From NCBI RefSeq assembly GCF_001887595.1, contig NZ_CP017480.1:2694001-2758000 (forward strand): a stretch of DNA of 64,000 nt. Direction: 5' to 3'. The notes beneath the pieces are model-generated. The model saw nothing but the letters and a program-made list of their open reading frames with translations, made no database searches and was not told the origin of the DNA. The DNA is from Luteibacter rhizovicinus DSM 16549. GTDB lineage: Bacteria > Pseudomonadota > Gammaproteobacteria > Xanthomonadales > Rhodanobacteraceae. Positions 1 through 8,356 of the stretch are shown here, piece by piece (position 1 is the first letter of the stretch; each line of letters begins with the position of its first letter). A program made the position numbers and the translations under genes.

Positions 1-157
<157 letters not shown>

Positions 158-169
158 CGGATACCGATT

Positions 170-556
170 ATGGCTAAGCCGGTTAAAACCAAGAAGAAGA
201 TCAAGCGCGTCGTCACGGATGCCGTGGCCCACGTGCAGGCTTCTTTCAACAACACCATCGTTACGATCACCGATCGCCAGGGCAACGCCCTGTCGTGGGC
301 GACGGCGGGTGGCGCGGGTTTCCGCGGTTCCCGTAAGTCGACCCCGTTCGCCGCTCAGGTGGCAGCCGAAAAGGCTGGCCGCGCTGCTGGCGACTACGGT
401 GTGAAGACCGTGGAAGTTCGCATCAAGGGCCCCGGCCCGGGCCGTGAGTCGGCCGTGCGTTCGCTGAATGCGTTGGGCTACAAAGTGCTCAACATTATTG
501 ACGTCACGCCGATTCCGCATAACGGCTGCCGTCCCCCCAAGAAGCGTCGCGTCTAA
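170..556 (+). CDS. rpsK: 30S ribosomal protein S11
   Basis: S11 (128 aa) lies on the 30S platform, lining the mRNA exit channel together with S7. The sequence is full length for the family: a basic N-terminus ([11 protein letters not shown]), the core [17 protein letters not shown], the [17 protein letters not shown] helix and the conserved end [12 protein letters not shown]. The ATG at 170 is the only start that gives the canonical N-terminus. It lies between S13 and S4 with 11-12-base gaps, as expected for cotranslated ribosomal genes. Confidence 0.98.
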   Translation: MAKPVKTKKKIKRVVTDAVAHVQASFNNTIVTITDRQGNALSWATAGGAGFRGSRKSTPFAAQVAAEKAGRAAGDYGVKTVEVRIKGPGPGRESAVRSLNALGYKVLNIIDVTPIPHNGCRPPKKRRV

Positions 557-567
557 GGAGCATACCC

Positions 568-1194
568 ATGGCCCGTTATCGTGGAGCTACCTGCAAACTT
601 GCGCGTCGTGAAGGTGCCGACCTCGGTCTGAAGAGCCCGGCCCGCGCGCTTGATTCCAAGTGCAAGCTCGAAAACAAACCCGGTCAGCATGGCGCAAACA
701 AGCGCGCCCGTCTGTCCGACTACGCCGTCCAGCTGCGTGAAAAGCAGAAGGTCAAGCGCATCTACGGTGTGCTCGAGCGTCAGTTCAGCAACTACTACAC
801 CAAGGCTTCGACCCAGAAGGGCAATACGGGTGAAAACCTGCTGCGCCTGCTGGAAAGCCGTCTCGACAACGTCGTGTTCCGCATGGGTTTCGCGGTTACC
901 CGCGCCCAGGCTCGTCAGCTCGTGGCTCACAAGTCCGTCACGGTCAATGGCAAGAAGGTCAACGTGCCTTCCTACCACGTCCGTCCGGGTGACGAAGTGT
1001 CGCTGACCGAGAAGGCGCGCGGCCAGCTGCGCGTCCAGGAAGCGGCGACGGTCTTTGACACGATGGACCTTCGTCCGTCGTGGGTCGAGGTCGACAGCAA
1101 GAAGTTCGCAGGCACGTTCAAGGCTGTGCCGGATCGCGGTGACCTGCCGGCCGACATCAACGAAGCCCTGATCGTCGAGCTTTACTCGAAGTAA
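568..1194 (+). CDS. rpsD: 30S ribosomal protein S4
   Basis: S4 (208 aa) is a primary 16S rRNA binder needed for early 30S assembly and, in E. coli, the translational repressor of this operon. The protein starts [16 protein letters not shown] and contains the S4 RNA-binding domain at about residues 95-160 ([20 protein letters not shown], then [17 protein letters not shown]). The ATG is preceded by AAGGAG. It is followed by rpoA after 16 bases. Length and all conserved blocks are normal. Confidence 0.98.
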   Translation: MARYRGATCKLARREGADLGLKSPARALDSKCKLENKPGQHGANKRARLSDYAVQLREKQKVKRIYGVLERQFSNYYTKASTQKGNTGENLLRLLESRLDNVVFRMGFAVTRAQARQLVAHKSVTVNGKKVNVPSYHVRPGDEVSLTEKARGQLRVQEAATVFDTMDLRPSWVEVDSKKFAGTFKAVPDRGDLPADINEALIVELYSK

Positions 1195-1210
1195 TTCACC
1201 GGAGCCTTGC

Positions 1211-2209
1211 ATGGCAGTTTCGTCAACTAGTGTGCTGCGGCCTCGTGGCCTCAGCGTCGAGCAGCTTGGAGCGAACCGCGCTAAGGTGGTGGTCGAGCCG
1301 CTCGAGCGTGGCTTTGGTCACACCCTGGGCAACGCGCTGCGTCGCGTGCTGCTCTCTTCGATCCCGGGCAGCGCCATCGTCGAGGTCGAAATCGACGGCG
1401 TGCTGCACGAATACACCACGCTTGAGGGTCTGCAGGAGGACGTGATCGAAGTCCTGCTCAACCTCAAGGATGTTGCCATCCGCCAGCACAGTGGTGACGA
1501 AGTCACCCTGACGCTGTCGAAGAAGGGCAAGGGCGTGGTCACCGCAGGCGACATCGCGGTTGATCACTCCGTAGAAATCGTCAACCCCGAGCATGTGATC
1601 TGCCATCTCACCAAGGATGTGGCACTGAACATGCGCCTGAAGGTGCGTCGTGGCGTCGGCTATCAGCCGGCCAGCGCGCGCCAGCATCCGGATGATGAGA
1701 CGCGGCCGATCGGCCGTCTGCAGCTCGACGCGTCGTTCGCGCCGGTCCTGCGCGTGGCTTACGAAGTGGACGCCGCTCGTGTCGAGCAGCGCACCAACCT
1801 CGATAAGCTCGTGCTCGATATCGAGACGAACGGTACGATCGGTGCTGAAGACGCTGTCCGCAAGGCGGCTGAAATCATCAACGACCAGCTGTCGGTTTTC
1901 GGCGATTTCTCGCGCCGCGAGAGCGATTCGACCAAGGCGGAGAAGGGCGGGTTCGATCCGCTCCTGCTGCGTCCGATCGACGATCTCGAACTGACGGTCC
2001 GCTCGGCGAACTGCCTCAAGGCCGAAAGCATCTACTACATCGGCGACCTGGTCCAGAAGACCGAAGTCGAGCTGTTGAAGACGCCGAACCTTGGCAAGAA
2101 GTCGCTGACGGAAATCAAGGATGTGCTGGGTGGGCGTGGTCTCGCTCTCGGCATGAAGCTCGAAAACTGGCCGCCGCCGGGGCTTTCCCACGGTATGCAG
2201 CTGGGCTGA
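1211..2209 (+). CDS. rpoA: DNA-directed RNA polymerase subunit alpha
   Basis: The alpha subunit (332 aa) dimerises through its N-terminal domain (about residues 1-235) to scaffold RNA polymerase. Its C-terminal domain (about 250-325) binds UP elements and activators; the block [20 protein letters not shown] belongs to that domain. The N-terminal signature [20 protein letters not shown] is present. Length is normal. An intrinsic-terminator-like hairpin lies directly behind the stop codon, which is unusual because rplQ normally follows in the same transcript. Confidence 0.98.
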   Translation: MAVSSTSVLRPRGLSVEQLGANRAKVVVEPLERGFGHTLGNALRRVLLSSIPGSAIVEVEIDGVLHEYTTLEGLQEDVIEVLLNLKDVAIRQHSGDEVTLTLSKKGKGVVTAGDIAVDHSVEIVNPEHVICHLTKDVALNMRLKVRRGVGYQPASARQHPDDETRPIGRLQLDASFAPVLRVAYEVDAARVEQRTNLDKLVLDIETNGTIGAEDAVRKAAEIINDQLSVFGDFSRRESDSTKAEKGGFDPLLLRPIDDLELTVRSANCLKAESIYYIGDLVQKTEVELLKTPNLGKKSLTEIKDVLGGRGLALGMKLENWPPPGLSHGMQLG

Positions 2210-2216
2210 TTCAAAC

Positions 2217-2249
2217 GGGGCGACCGCTTTTCGGTCGCCCCGGTCTTTT
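2217..2249 (+). terminator. terminator-like hairpin between rpoA and rplQ
   Basis: A perfect 10-bp stem, GGGGCGACCG (2217-2226) with CGGTCGCCCC (2232-2241), and a 5-base loop are followed by GGTCTTTT. It begins seven bases after the rpoA stop. The stem is strong but the T tract is short and interrupted, so partial termination or attenuation is more likely than a full stop. Confidence 0.65.
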
Positions 2250-2418
2250 GCGCCATCCGGCGGATGCCTCGCGCATTTCCTCCGGAATTCCAAAGCGGTC
2301 CAAAGAGGCCGTGCTCTTATAGCGAGGCGTTCTTACAGCCTTGCATCAGCGGGTAACCGCGGGAAGCCGCATCATTCTGACGGCTTTTCATAACAACAGA
2401 CCTTAGAGAGTAAACGCC

Positions 2419-2805
2419 ATGCGCCACCAGAAATCCGGTCGCAAGCTCAACCGCACGAGCAGCCACCGCGAAGCGATGTTCAAGAACATGGCTTCGTCGC
2501 TGATCAAGCACGAGCTTATCCGTACCACCCTTCCCAAGGCGAAGGAACTCCGTCGCGTCGCCGAGCCGCTCATCACGCTCGCCAAGACCGATGGCGTTGC
2601 CAACCGTCGTCTCGCCTTCGCGCGTCTGCGCGATAAAGAGGCCGTCGGCAAGCTCTTCGTCGAGCTGGGTCCTCGCTACCGCGAGCGTCCCGGTGGCTAC
2701 CTGCGTATCCTCAAGTGCGGCTTCCGCCCGGGCGACCACGCTCCGATGGCCTACGTCGAACTGGTTGACCGCCCGGCTCGCGCCGAAGCAGTCGACGCCG
2801 AATAA
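2419..2805 (+). CDS. rplQ: 50S ribosomal protein L17
   Basis: L17 (128 aa) is a 50S protein near the peptide exit tunnel. The family N-terminus [20 protein letters not shown] and the later [17 protein letters not shown] are clear. It is separated from rpoA by 209 bases containing a terminator-like hairpin. No confident promoter was found in the gap, so its transcription is either by readthrough or from an unrecognised promoter. A GAGAG stretch about 10 bases before the ATG may be the ribosome binding site. Confidence 0.98.
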   Translation: MRHQKSGRKLNRTSSHREAMFKNMASSLIKHELIRTTLPKAKELRRVAEPLITLAKTDGVANRRLAFARLRDKEAVGKLFVELGPRYRERPGGYLRILKCGFRPGDHAPMAYVELVDRPARAEAVDAE

Positions 2806-2830
2806 GCCTTAACCGGCTGTTTCGAACGAA

Positions 2831-2864
2831 CCCCGGCAGGGTCTCCCTGCCGGGGTTTTTTCGT
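2831..2864 (+). terminator. intrinsic terminator after rplQ
   Basis: Perfect 10-bp stem CCCCGGCAGG / CCTGCCGGGG with loop GTCTC, followed by six T and then CGTTT. This is the clear end of the ribosomal operon. Confidence 0.92.
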
Positions 2865-3003
2865 TTAAGGTCCCGCGACCGGCGTACTGCGACAATTCTT
2901 ACGCAAGCCCTTGATCCTTGGTTACAAAAGAAACTTTACGTGCTTGCTGACAAGCATGTGCACAAAGGGTTAACGTGGGGGTTCCCCACCCCATATCGCC
3001 CCT

Positions 3004-3495
3004 ATGAACCTCTCGTTCCGCGGTCGCTACCTCGCAGGTTTTGTCGTCTGTGTTGCTCTCATGGCTTTCGCGCTCTACGCGCAGTACGTCATGCACCTGG
3101 ACCCGTGCCCGCTGTGCATCTTCCAGCGCATTGCGGTATGCACCATGGGTGTGTTCTTCCTGGTTGGCGGCCTCCACGCGCCCCGTAAGGTCGGCGCACG
3201 AGGCGTCTACGCGCTGCTGATCACGCTGGGCGGTCTGTGGGGTATCGCCACGGCGGGACGCCATCTCTGGTTGCAGTCGCTCCCGGCGGCCGACGTGCCC
3301 GCGTGTGGGCCTGGTCTGGGTTACCTGTTCGATGCGTTTCCGTTCACCAAGATGCTGAAGCTTGCGTTCACCGGTTCCGGCGAGTGCGCGAAGATAGAGC
3401 CGATCCTCGGCATTCCCATGCCCGGCTGGACGCTGTTCTGGTTCATCGTGCTGACGATCTGGGCCCTGGTGGCCGTCCGTCGCACCGTCCGTTGA
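3004..3495 (+). CDS. dsbB: disulfide bond formation protein B
   Basis: DsbB (163 aa) is an inner-membrane quinone reductase that reoxidises the periplasmic thiol oxidase DsbA. Four hydrophobic segments are visible. The first periplasmic loop carries the redox motif CPLC (C35 and C38), and the second loop carries the other essential pair (C101 and C128). Length matches the family. It stands alone between the rplQ terminator and the DAHP synthase gene; DsbA is not in the window. Confidence 0.95.
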   Translation: MNLSFRGRYLAGFVVCVALMAFALYAQYVMHLDPCPLCIFQRIAVCTMGVFFLVGGLHAPRKVGARGVYALLITLGGLWGIATAGRHLWLQSLPAADVPACGPGLGYLFDAFPFTKMLKLAFTGSGECAKIEPILGIPMPGWTLFWFIVLTIWALVAVRRTVR

Positions 3496-3539
3496 TTTCC
3501 CCGCGCCAAGCAAGGCGCAACCACGAAGGCACCGCCGTC

Positions 3540-4913
3540 ATGCAGCACTCCCTCAAAGCCGTAGCACCCTCGTCCCTCGACTGGGCGCCGGGTTCGTGGC
3601 GGTCGAGGACCGCCCTCCAGCAGCCGACGTATAACGACGCCGAGGAGCTCAATCGGGCGCTCGAGCAACTCGGTCAGCTGCCTCCGCTGGTCACCTCCTG
3701 GGAAATCCTCGCCCTCAAGCAGCGCATCGCCGAGGCGCAGGACGGTGAGCGTTTCCTGCTTCAGGGCGGGGACTGCGCCGAGAGCTTCGCGGACTGCAAT
3801 AGCCCGATCATTTCCAACCGGCTCAAGGTGCTGTTGCAGATGAGCCTCGTGCTCGTGCATGGCTTGAAGAAGCCCGTGCTTCGCGTGGGCCGTTTTGCCG
3901 GCCAGTACGCGAAGCCGCGCTCGGCCGATAGCGAAACGCGCGACGGTGTCACCTTGCCGGCGTTCCGTGGTGACCTGGTCAATAGCCCGGAATTCACGCC
4001 GGAAGCCCGTCGCGCGGATCCGAATCGCCTGATCAAGGCGCACGCGCGTTCGGCGATGACGATGAACTTCGTACGCGCACTCATCGACGGCGGTTTCGCT
4101 GATCTGCACCACCCGGAATACTGGGACCTGGCCTGGGTCGAACATTCGCCGCTGGCCGCCGAGTACCGTCGCATGGTCGCCAGCATCGGCGATTCGCTGC
4201 GCTTCATGGAAACGCTCGCCGGTCAGTCGATCTCCAGCTACTCGCGCGTGGATTTCTACACCTCGCACGAAGCGCTCCTGCTGCATTACGAGGAAGCGCT
4301 CACGCGTCAGGTGCCGCGCCAGGATGGCTGGTTCAACCTGTCCACGCATTTCCCGTGGATCGGGATGCGCACGGCGGCACTCGACGGCGCGCATACGGAA
4401 TACTTCCGCGGCATCCGCAATCCGATCGCGGTGAAGGTCGGACCGACCGTGCAGGCGGACGATCTGCTCCGCTTGATCGACGTATTGAATCCGAACGAAG
4501 AACCGGGTCGCCTGACCCTGATTCACCGCATGGGCAACGACAAGATCGGCACGCACCTGCAGCCGCTGCTCGAGGCCGTGAAGCGGGAGGGGCGCCGCGT
4601 GCTCTGGGTGGCCGATCCGATGCACGGCAACACCGAGAGCACGACCAACGGCTACAAGACCCGTCGCTTCGCGAACATTGCCGGCGAACTCGACCAGGCC
4701 TTCGACATCCACGCGGCCGCCGGCACACGGCTGGGCGGTGTGCATCTGGAACTCACCGGTGAGGACGTTACCGAATGCCTCGGCGGCGCCCGCGATCTGG
4801 TCGAGGGCGATCTCGACCGTGCGTACCGCTCGATGGTCGATCCACGCCTGAACTACGAACAGTCGCTGGAGATGGCGATGCTGATCGTGCGGAAGTCAGG
4901 TGGCATGGTTTGA
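3540..4913 (+). CDS. aroG: class II 3-deoxy-7-phosphoheptulonate (DAHP) synthase
   Basis: Catalyses the first step of the shikimate pathway, joining phosphoenolpyruvate and erythrose 4-phosphate. The 457-aa protein is of the class II (plant/PhzC/Mycobacterium AroG) type, recognisable by QGGDCAESFADC (metal-binding Cys), PVLRVGRFAGQYAKPRS, LIHRMGNDKIGTHLQPL, VADPMHGNTEST and HLELTGEDVTECLGG. It is unrelated in sequence to E. coli class I AroG/F/H. The frame is open further upstream into dsbB, but ATG 3540 gives the normal N-terminus and has GAAGG 10 bases before it. The gene symbol follows mycobacterial usage. Confidence 0.94.
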   Translation: MQHSLKAVAPSSLDWAPGSWRSRTALQQPTYNDAEELNRALEQLGQLPPLVTSWEILALKQRIAEAQDGERFLLQGGDCAESFADCNSPIISNRLKVLLQMSLVLVHGLKKPVLRVGRFAGQYAKPRSADSETRDGVTLPAFRGDLVNSPEFTPEARRADPNRLIKAHARSAMTMNFVRALIDGGFADLHHPEYWDLAWVEHSPLAAEYRRMVASIGDSLRFMETLAGQSISSYSRVDFYTSHEALLLHYEEALTRQVPRQDGWFNLSTHFPWIGMRTAALDGAHTEYFRGIRNPIAVKVGPTVQADDLLRLIDVLNPNEEPGRLTLIHRMGNDKIGTHLQPLLEAVKREGRRVLWVADPMHGNTESTTNGYKTRRFANIAGELDQAFDIHAAAGTRLGGVHLELTGEDVTECLGGARDLVEGDLDRAYRSMVDPRLNYEQSLEMAMLIVRKSGGMV

Positions 4914-4937
4914 TTGCTGCAAACATGTGTTAACCGA

Positions 4938-4963
4938 GCCCGGCCTTGCGCCGGGCTTTTTTT
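4938..4963 (+). terminator. intrinsic terminator after DAHP synthase
   Basis: 7-bp stem GCCCGGC / GCCGGGC with a 5-base loop followed by seven T. A dispersed repeat starts immediately behind the T tract. Confidence 0.9.
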
Positions 4964-4967
4964 GGCG

Positions 4968-5112
4968 TATCGGTTCACTCGCGTTGCGAGTGCGCGTTTT
5001 GAGCGGCTCGCGCCGCCGCTCGCGTGGAGGTTCGTCGCGCAGAGCCTTCGGTGCCCACCCTCGCTGGGGAGGGTGGACACCAAGGTCTCCTGCGCGAGAC
5101 GCTCAAGTGTTA
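4968..5112. repeat. dispersed repeat, short form (copy A)
   Basis: This stretch matches the block at 38461-38550 and 39050-39085 almost base for base: CGGTTCACTCGC(G/A)TTGCGAGTGCG, then GTTTTGAGCGGCTCGCGCC, then AGAGCCTTCGGTG. The right end shares AAGGTCTCC and GCGAGACGC with the second copy. Between them is a nearly perfect hairpin formed by two CACCCTC-containing arms (5050-5082) with almost no loop, whereas the other copies have about 100 bases there. It therefore looks like an internally deleted element. Its right edge coincides with the queG stop codon. Confidence 0.75.
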
Positions 5113-6186
5113 CGAGCTCGAGCGCAACGCATGTTGCGCACGAGCCCAGGCCACGTGTTCACGCACGACGTCCGACGGATCATCCGCGCGTGCTTCGAGT
5201 GCGGTGAGAATCTCGGTGCTCGTCGGTGCGTTGCCCAATCCAACGGCGAGATTGCGCAGCCAGCCTTCGTAGCCGGTGCGGCGGATCGCCATGCCTTCGG
5301 TGCGGGACAGGAACTCCGCTTCGGTCCATGCGAAGAGATCCACCAGCTTCGGTCCATCCAGGCTATGACGTGGCGCGAAGTCGGGCTCGGTCGCTTCTTG
5401 TGCGAACTTGTTCCAGGGGCAGATCAGCTGGCAGTCGTCGCAACCGAAGATACGGTTGCCGATCGGCGCGCGTAGTTCTTCGGGGATGCTGCCCTTCAGT
5501 TCGATGGTGAGGTAGGAGATGCATTTGCGCGCGTCCAGGCGATACGGCGCGACGATGGCCTGGGTCGGGCAGATGTCGATGCAGCGCCGGCAGCTGCCGC
5601 AATGCGCGGTGGCGGGCTCGTCCACCGGCAAGGGGAGATCGGTGTACAGCTCGCCGAGGAAGAAATACGAGCCGGCGCGCTTGTTGATCACAACGGTGTG
5701 CTTGCCGATCCAGCCGAGGCCGGCATTACGGGCGAGTGCCTTTTCGAGCACGGGGGCGGAGTCGACGTACGCGCGGTAGCCGAAGTCGCCGATGCGCTCG
5801 CCGATGCGCGCGGCGAGCTTCTGCAGTCGGTTGCGCATGACCTTGTGATAATCACGGCCGAGTGCGTACCGGGCCACGTAGGCCTTGTCGCCATCGTTGA
5901 TCACCTCCCACGCATTCGCGGTGCCGGGGGGGATGTAATCCATACGGACGGAGACCACGCGCAGGGTGCCGGGCTCGAGTTCGGCAGGGCGGCTGCGACG
6001 CGTTCCGTGACGGGACATGTATTCCATCTCGCCGTGATGGCCGTCCGCCAGCCAGCGCTCCAGGTAGGCCTCGTCGTTGCCGAGGTCGGTGCCGGAGATG
6101 CCGACGTCGGCAAACCCGAGCTCGCGTGCCCACGCCTTGATGTCAGTGGCGAGGATGGCGTAGTCGATGGAGGGTGGGGCGGACAT
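5110..6186 (-). CDS. queG: epoxyqueuosine reductase QueG
   Basis: QueG (358 aa) is a cobalamin-dependent enzyme that reduces epoxyqueuosine to queuosine in the wobble position of tRNAs. The two 4Fe-4S cluster motifs are intact: CGSCRRCIDICP and CDDCQLICPWNKF. The DUF1730 N-terminal half, containing YALGRDYHKVMR, and the later GLGWIGKHTVVINKRAGSYF block are typical. A HEAT-like C-terminus ends at the edge of a dispersed repeat. It diverges from nnr with only 35 bases between the start codons, the same arrangement as yjeS/yjeF in E. coli. Confidence 0.96.
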   Translation of the reverse strand: MSAPPSIDYAILATDIKAWARELGFADVGISGTDLGNDEAYLERWLADGHHGEMEYMSRHGTRRSRPAELEPGTLRVVSVRMDYIPPGTANAWEVINDGDKAYVARYALGRDYHKVMRNRLQKLAARIGERIGDFGYRAYVDSAPVLEKALARNAGLGWIGKHTVVINKRAGSYFFLGELYTDLPLPVDEPATAHCGSCRRCIDICPTQAIVAPYRLDARKCISYLTIELKGSIPEELRAPIGNRIFGCDDCQLICPWNKFAQEATEPDFAPRHSLDGPKLVDLFAWTEAEFLSRTEGMAIRRTGYEGWLRNLAVGLGNAPTSTEILTALEARADDPSDVVREHVAWARAQHALRSSS

Positions 6187-6209
6187 ACGTGCATTCTACT
6201 TGCCCCTTC

Positions 6210-6215
6210 TATAAT
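6210..6215 (+). promoter_or_regulatory. perfect -10 hexamer, possible leaderless promoter of nnr
   Basis: TATAAT at 6210-6215 lies so close to ATG 6222 that a start site 6-7 bases downstream would fall on or next to the start codon. No Shine-Dalgarno sequence precedes the ATG. No good -35 hexamer is seen. This fits a leaderless transcript but is inferred from spacing only. Confidence 0.5.
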
Positions 6216-6221
6216 CCCCCG

Positions 6222-7694
6222 ATGACCGCACCCAAACTCGGCACCGCTCTCTTCACTTCAGCGCAGGCCCGCGCGATCGACCAGCGCGCGACGGCCGAGC
6301 TCGGGATCCCGGGATTCGAGCTGATGACACGTGCGGCGGCGGCAGCCTTCGCCATGTTGCACGAGCGCTGGCCGGTGGCCGAGCGGCTACGGGTGGTCTG
6401 TGGTGCGGGCAACAACGGCGGCGACGGCTATCTGGTGGCTCGCGACGCACTTGCCGCCGGCCTGGACGTCGATCTGGTCGCTCTCGGCGAACCCAGGGGC
6501 GTCGATGCCATCAGGGCTCGCGACACCTTCGTCGCGGCGGGTGGTGAGCCGGTTTCCCTGGCGACCTGGACGGCACTCCCGCCGGCCGACGTGCTGGTCG
6601 ACGCGATCTACGGCACCGGTCTGAACCGGGCGCCCGAAGGGGATGCACGCCAGGCGATCGAGGCCATGAACGCGTATGGCGCACCCATCCTGGCGCTCGA
6701 TCTTCCCTCGGGCCTCTCCGCCGACACGGGCGCCACGCCCGGCGTGGCGATCCGCGCGGAGGCGACCGCTACGTTCATCGTGCACAAGCGCGGTTTGCAT
6801 ACCTTTCACTGCGAAGTCGCCGGCGACATCGCGCTGCATACGCTCGGGCTTCCGGAAACGCTGTTCGACTCGCCGGATTCGCATCTCCTGCTGCCCGGGC
6901 ACCTGCCACCGCGGCCGCGCGAGTCGAACAAGGGAACGAACGGCCACGTGCTCGCCATCGGCGGTGACCATGGCATGGGCGGGGCGGTGCGCATGGCTGC
7001 CGAGGCCGCGCTGCGCACGGGCGCCGGTCTGGTCAGTGTCGCCACCCGAGACGAGCACGTGCTGGCCATGAATGCCGCGCGGCCGGAGCTGATGGCGCAC
7101 GGCGTCAACGGCCCGCAGGCCCTGCAACCCATGCTGGAAAAGGCCTCGGTGCTCGCACTCGGTCCCGGCCTGGGTCAGGCAGCCTGGGGGCACGCTCTAT
7201 GGACCACCGCGCTCGACGCCGATCTGCCGACGGTGCTCGACGCCGATGGCCTGAACCTGCTCCATGCCGAAGAGCGGTCCCTGCCCAGGATAGTCGTGCT
7301 GACGCCGCATCCCGGCGAGGCCGGTCGCTTGCTGGGTATCGACACGAAAGCCGTGCAGGCCGATCGCTTCGCTGCCGTGCGTGAAATGGCCAGGCGCTTC
7401 AAGGCGGTGGTCGTGCTCAAGGGCAACGGCAGCCTGATCGCCTCGGCGGCCGGCGAGGTCGCCGTCTGCCCCTGGGGTAACCCGGGCATGGCCAGTGGAG
7501 GCATGGGTGACACCCTCACCGGGATCATCGCGGCGCTGTTGGCGCAGGGGTGTAACGCCTATGAGGCAGCCTGCCTTGGCGTGAGCCTGCATGCCCGGGC
7601 TGGTGACGTCGCCGCCCAGATGGGCGAGCGCGGGCTGCTTGCCGGCGACCTGCTCGAGCCACTGCGCCGCCTCGTCAATGGGCTGGACGCATGA
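6222..7694 (+). CDS. nnr: bifunctional NAD(P)H-hydrate epimerase / ADP-dependent dehydratase
   Basis: Repairs hydrated NAD(P)H: the N-terminal YjeF_N domain (about residues 1-215) epimerises NAD(P)HX and the C-terminal ribokinase-like domain (about 225-485) dehydrates the S form using ADP. Motifs seen are GAGNNGGDGYLVA in the N-domain and LTPHPGEAGRLL and GNPGMASGGMGDTLTG in the C-domain. The 490-aa length is normal. ATG 6222 is chosen because it opens the conserved domain and follows a TATAAT box; an upstream in-frame start would overlap queG. The gene overlaps tsaE by four bases (ATGA). Confidence 0.94.
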   Translation: MTAPKLGTALFTSAQARAIDQRATAELGIPGFELMTRAAAAAFAMLHERWPVAERLRVVCGAGNNGGDGYLVARDALAAGLDVDLVALGEPRGVDAIRARDTFVAAGGEPVSLATWTALPPADVLVDAIYGTGLNRAPEGDARQAIEAMNAYGAPILALDLPSGLSADTGATPGVAIRAEATATFIVHKRGLHTFHCEVAGDIALHTLGLPETLFDSPDSHLLLPGHLPPRPRESNKGTNGHVLAIGGDHGMGGAVRMAAEAALRTGAGLVSVATRDEHVLAMNAARPELMAHGVNGPQALQPMLEKASVLALGPGLGQAAWGHALWTTALDADLPTVLDADGLNLLHAEERSLPRIVVLTPHPGEAGRLLGIDTKAVQADRFAAVREMARRFKAVVVLKGNGSLIASAAGEVAVCPWGNPGMASGGMGDTLTGIIAALLAQGCNAYEAACLGVSLHARAGDVAAQMGERGLLAGDLLEPLRRLVNGLDA

Positions 7695-8176
7695 GCGCCG
7701 TCGCCGAGCTGATCCTCGCGGACGAGGAGGCCACCATGGCGCTGGGTCGCCGACTGGCGGACGTTCTCGACGCCGACGGCCTCGTCGCTTTTCTTTATGG
7801 CGACCTGGGCGCGGGCAAGACCACGTTCGCCCGCGCCTTTCTCAAGGCGCTCGGTGTCGGCGAGCGGGTCAAGAGTCCGACCTACAGCCTGGTCGAGGGC
7901 TACGAGCTCGGCGAGCGGCAGGCCTTCCATCTGGATCTTTATCGCATCGCCGATCCGGGCGAGCTGGAGTGGCTGGGCCTGGACAGCCTGGCGGAGCCCG
8001 GCGCCATCGTCCTGGTGGAATGGCCGGAACGGGGTGCCGGTGCCTTGCCGCCCGTCGATCTGGCCTTGAGTTTTCGTCACGAAGGGCCGGGCAGGGCGGT
8101 CCGACTCGAGCCGACGTCGCCTAAGGGCGAGCAGATCGTCGCCGCGCTGACCCTGGCGCCGACACCGCAGGCCTAG
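7691..8176 (+). CDS. tsaE: tRNA threonylcarbamoyladenosine biosynthesis ATPase TsaE
   Basis: TsaE (161 aa) is the small P-loop ATPase that, with TsaB and TsaD, makes the t6A modification at position 37 of ANN-decoding tRNAs. The Walker A motif GDLGAGKTTF is at about residues 37-46, followed by VKSPTYSLVEGYE and FHLDLYRI. It is translationally coupled to nnr, as in E. coli. An intrinsic terminator follows 33 bases after the stop. Confidence 0.95.
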   Translation: MSAVAELILADEEATMALGRRLADVLDADGLVAFLYGDLGAGKTTFARAFLKALGVGERVKSPTYSLVEGYELGERQAFHLDLYRIADPGELEWLGLDSLAEPGAIVLVEWPERGAGALPPVDLALSFRHEGPGRAVRLEPTSPKGEQIVAALTLAPTPQA

Positions 8177-8209
8177 CATGCGCCCTTGTCCGCGGTTTAC
8201 GGCCTTTAT

Positions 8210-8229
8210 CCCTGAAAACAGGGGTTTTT
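8210..8229 (+). terminator. short intrinsic terminator after tsaE
   Basis: 5-bp stem CCCTG / CAGGG with an AAAA tetraloop, followed by GTTTTTC. The stem is short, so efficiency is uncertain. Confidence 0.6.
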
Positions 8230-8274
8230 CGGCATGCGACGACGTGTCGCTTGCGGCACATTCCTGTACGCCGG

Positions 8275-8304
8275 TTGACGAAGGTTTCGCAGGTTATGGA
8301 TTAT
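8275..8304 (+). promoter_or_regulatory. possible sigma-70 promoter for amiB-mutL
   Basis: TTGACG (8275-8280) is followed after 18 bases by GATTAT (8299-8304), four of six matches to the -10 consensus. It lies between the tsaE terminator and amiB, where a new promoter is expected. Confidence 0.4.
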
Positions 8305-8356
8305 CAAGGGAAAACGTCTTGCATTCGTCGGGCGCTTGCAGTTCAATCCGGGCCGT

